A DNA stretch of 42,155 bases, from the NCBI RefSeq assembly GCF_023701945.1, contig NZ_JABAEF010000031.1, positions 1-42,155 on the forward strand, read 5' to 3'. Each line of letters begins with the position of its first letter. Within the stretch, counting starts at the first letter, position 1. The DNA comes from Rhizobium sp. CG5. Its GTDB lineage: Bacteria > Pseudomonadota > Alphaproteobacteria > Rhizobiales > Rhizobiaceae. Positions 40,212-42,155 of this stretch are shown here, one piece after another. The notes beneath the pieces are model-generated. The model did not search any database. It was not told the origin of the DNA and worked only from the letters and a program-made list of their open reading frames with translations. Made by a program: the position numbers and the translations under genes.

Positions 40212-41630
40212 CTAGCTGAGAAGATCGTCGTTAACCACCACACTACCGCGTTTTATCGCCTTCGCTTGATACAACGCGGCATCGGCGGCTTTTAACGCCG
40301 CATCACAGTTGGTGGAAGTACCGTCAGCCTGGCTTATACCGAATGACGCGCCGATCGAAACCTCACAGGTCGGCAACTTGAATTTCGCTGCGAGCGAGGC
40401 CGCCAATCTTTGGCAAGCCTCTCTTGCTTCCTCGGTCGAAATACCGGGCATGAATATCGCGAACTCGTCGCCACCAAGACGAAAAACCCGATCCGAACCG
40501 CGCGTCCCAGATCGGAGTCGCTCGGCCACCACTTGCAGCAACTCGTCGCCAACCGCGTGACCATGACGATCGTTGACACCCTTGAAGCCATCCAGATCGA
40601 GACATATGACCTGTGTCACGGCAGCGCTCGTGCAAGCGGCGAACTCCAGCTCCAGCAAAAATCGATTTGGAAGACCTGTAAGAAAATCATGCGTTGCGGC
40701 GTGGCGCATTTGACGTTCGCGCCCCAGAAGGGACTGGGCAGCAGAATGGGACGTTCTGATCATCAGATACGATCCTATGATCAGGACCAGGCTCACCGTC
40801 ACGATCAGGGGAAACGATTGCCGCAATATATCGCTTGCCGGAGTTGGCGGACGCCACGATATGACTTCGACCTCGCCTTGTGGCCCTACCGCAACCGCCG
40901 CCCTGGCGCGGTCCGACGAAACCTCGCGCAAAGGCTCGATGCGCGCGTCGTCGAGATCGAAGCGTTTCCCGAAGACGCCCTGCACCGTGCCGGCGATCGG
41001 CATGGCCGTGATCAGAATGGGTCCACGCGGTCCCTTGGGCTTCGACGTTCCGAAATCCGGTTGAAACAGGCTTGCGGAAAGGAGAACAGATTCCTCGCCG
41101 ATGACCATGATCCGGCTTACCGCAATCGGTTGAGGAATGCCGGCCTGTTTGGGCTCCTGCTCTCTTATGCGAACGCCTTTCACCAGCTCCGCCGCGTCCT
41201 TTGCGATCGCCGCCGGACCCCTGACGAAATACGGCAGACCCTGCACGGTCTCATCCGTCTTGGAATAGATGATCTTATCGGTGGCATCGAGCACGATGGC
41301 CCCGCGCGTGCGCGACGTACCGATCAAGGATGCACCAATATTGCGGTCAGTCCATGCCCGATCAAACTCGTTGTCGAGATTGGCGATCGCTTCGTCCCAG
41401 ACCGTCCAGGCGGTCAGCGAAAATTCAACCTCGCTGATCCAGATGGAGACGTTCCGCTCGACCAACATTTCCTGCCGCCGCCGGGTTTCCGCATCTAGCT
41501 GCCCTACAGCGAAATAGGAAGTGGCGGCCATGCCGGCGATGAGGACGGCCACGCCGATAATAGTTGGGCCAACCAGTTTGAAACGAACGAAACGCATACC
41601 AAGCCGATCGATAAGGGATCGCTCACGCAA
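40212..41630 (-). CDS. Membrane-bound diguanylate cyclase (CHASE4-like sensor + GGDEF)
   Basis: A 472-residue protein. A membrane helix near residues 19-42 (IIGVAVLIAGMAATSYFAV), a periplasmic CHASE4-like sensor (about 50-260, with SLTAWTVWDEAIANLD), and a second helix (about 268-290, LIVTVSLVLIIGSYLMI) lead to a GGDEF domain (DFLTGLPNRFLLELEF, LDLDGFKGVNDRHGHAVGDELL, FRLGGDEFAIF). The active-site GGDEF is intact, and an RxxD inhibitory site (RGSD) lies five residues before it, so it probably makes cyclic di-GMP under product control. There is no EAL domain. The start at 41630 is a TTG; an ATG at 41597 is equally possible because neither has a strong ribosome site. Confidence 0.9.
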   Translation of the reverse strand: MRERSLIDRLGMRFVRFKLVGPTIIGVAVLIAGMAATSYFAVGQLDAETRRRQEMLVERNVSIWISEVEFSLTAWTVWDEAIANLDNEFDRAWTDRNIGASLIGTSRTRGAIVLDATDKIIYSKTDETVQGLPYFVRGPAAIAKDAAELVKGVRIREQEPKQAGIPQPIAVSRIMVIGEESVLLSASLFQPDFGTSKPKGPRGPILITAMPIAGTVQGVFGKRFDLDDARIEPLREVSSDRARAAVAVGPQGEVEVISWRPPTPASDILRQSFPLIVTVSLVLIIGSYLMIRTSHSAAQSLLGRERQMRHAATHDFLTGLPNRFLLELEFAACTSAAVTQVICLDLDGFKGVNDRHGHAVGDELLQVVAERLRSGTRGSDRVFRLGGDEFAIFMPGISTEEAREACQRLAASLAAKFKLPTCEVSIGASFGISQADGTSTNCDAALKAADAALYQAKAIKRGSVVVNDDLLS

Positions 41631-41851
41631 GAGCTAAGAACTTGATAGCCGGCGGTCCTTTCAATCCCGTTATCTCAAACACGAAAGTTTGTCGGACCGC
41701 TCCGAAGGTGCGGCCGGCTCTGCTGGCCGGAATAGCCATGGTTGAGCGCTCAGGACCGAGATGCTCGAAATGCCTCGCGGACAAATGAGGGGCGAGAACA
41801 AGGTGCGCTTCAGCAGTACCATCAACGAGATCATGAGGCGTACCTGCCGAT
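41631..41851. other. Upstream region of the diguanylate cyclase gene
   Basis: About 220 bases without a recognised gene. It should contain the promoter of the leftward cyclase gene, but no clear box was found. Confidence 0.35.
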
Positions 41852-41990
41852 CAACTGCGTCATCTCAATTGCAGTTAATCTGAGAATCTTCCCGGTCAGA
41901 TTCTCACGTTAACTGCTAAACCGGCTCGAAGAGAGCCGCATTCTGACGGTTAACTGCCAACCGACACGTGGGTCGGCAGCTGAGAAGATG
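41852..41990. repeat. Cluster of inverted and direct repeats (AACTGC family)
   Basis: Three copies of an 18-base unit are seen: GATTCTCACGTTAACTGC (41899-41916, plus), a reverse-strand copy at 41871-41888 (16 of 18 matching), and ATTCTGACGGTTAACTGC (41940-41957, plus). The first two form a large inverted repeat. AACTGC also occurs at 41853-41858, a separate hairpin CGGCTC/GAGCCG sits at 41922-41938, and CCGAC/GTCGG at about 41961-41975. Such packing upstream of a gene start suggests multi-site protein binding: a recombinase, replication or repressor region. It could also be the end of a mobile element. Confidence 0.6.
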
Positions 41991-42107
41991 TTTCTGCCCG
42001 TTTGAGCCGACAAACCAGCGTCACACGCCTTGAGATCCCATCAGGGGTGAGTAGCGGCCTGCACCGTGGCAGAGTGAGGTCGCTAGAAAACTCTCTGGAG
42101 GCCAATC

Positions 42108-42155
42108 ATGCCGATAACAGCAGATCAAACTCAGGCGCAGACCACTACCCCCGTC
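42108..42155 (+). CDS. Start of an unidentified gene, cut by window edge
   Basis: An ATG at 42108 with a good GGAGG six bases upstream opens a frame beginning MPITADQTQAQ and running off the right edge after 16 residues. The family cannot be recognised from so little. The repeat cluster upstream (41852-41990) would be its control region if it is a recombinase or other DNA-binding protein; this is only a guess. Confidence 0.45.
   Translation, partial: MPITADQTQAQTTTPV

Noticed and set aside
1..42155. CRISPR array or complete insertion sequence
   Set aside because: No regularly spaced direct repeats with unique spacers, and no transposase gene with terminal repeats, were seen; only the edge repeat cluster and fragments noted above.

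Overview
The window (about 60% GC by eye, gene-dense, many overlapping TGATG or ATGA stop/start junctions) looks like an accessory catabolic region of an alphaproteobacterium. A member of the Rhizobiaceae or a close relative fits best, judging by the gene families present: an AmiC-like sensor, a FecIR/TonB iron system, HPP-CBS, and AraC regulators of several subclasses. The species cannot be named from the sequence alone.

Region 1 (1-7938, minus strand) is an eight-gene operon for branched short-chain acyl-CoA catabolism: acyl-CoA synthetase, SDR-type 3-hydroxyacyl-CoA dehydrogenase, thiolase, acyl-CoA dehydrogenase, enoyl-CoA hydratase, 3-hydroxyisobutyryl-CoA hydrolase, 3-hydroxyisobutyrate dehydrogenase and, cut by the left edge, ETF-ubiquinone oxidoreductase. 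Together these cover the valine-type (isobutyryl-CoA) and isoleucine-type (2-methylbutyryl-CoA) routes. A divergent AraC regulator (8055-9086) faces the operon.

Region 2 (9161-18940) is an aldoxime/nitrile module. It holds an AmiC-like ligand sensor and a MarR regulator, a lone CbiM-like cobalt permease component, a nitrile hydratase accessory protein with a His-rich tail, a cobalt-type nitrile hydratase whose beta subunit is split into two overlapping genes, an outer-membrane channel protein, an amidase, a heme aldoxime dehydratase and its divergent AraC regulator. Read with region 1, it gives one continuous inferred route: aldoxime -> nitrile -> amide -> carboxylate -> acyl-CoA -> central metabolism. 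Short branched aliphatic aldoximes of the kind plants make from Val and Ile are the best-fitting substrates.

Region 3 (19237-26992, minus strand) has a soluble PAS chemoreceptor, a FeaR-like AraC regulator, an acyl-CoA-dehydrogenase-fold protein with the catalytic Glu replaced by Asp as in nitroalkane oxidase, an aldehyde dehydrogenase and an HPP-family membrane protein with CBS domains. This may be a second organonitrogen route (nitroalkane -> aldehyde + nitrite -> acid).

Region 4 (27448-36374, minus strand) is a complete ferric-siderophore uptake locus under FecI/FecR-type surface signalling: ECF sigma, anti-sigma, TonB receptor with signalling domain, siderophore-interacting reductase, two permeases, ATPase and binding protein.

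Region 5 (36375-42155) is looser. A decayed intergenic stretch with inverted repeats precedes a TetX-like flavin monooxygenase, a PPOX-type flavoprotein with a divergent AraC regulator, and a CHASE4-like/GGDEF diguanylate cyclase. At the right edge a cluster of inverted and direct repeats lies upstream of a truncated plus-strand gene start. No rRNA, tRNA, CRISPR array or complete insertion sequence was recognised.
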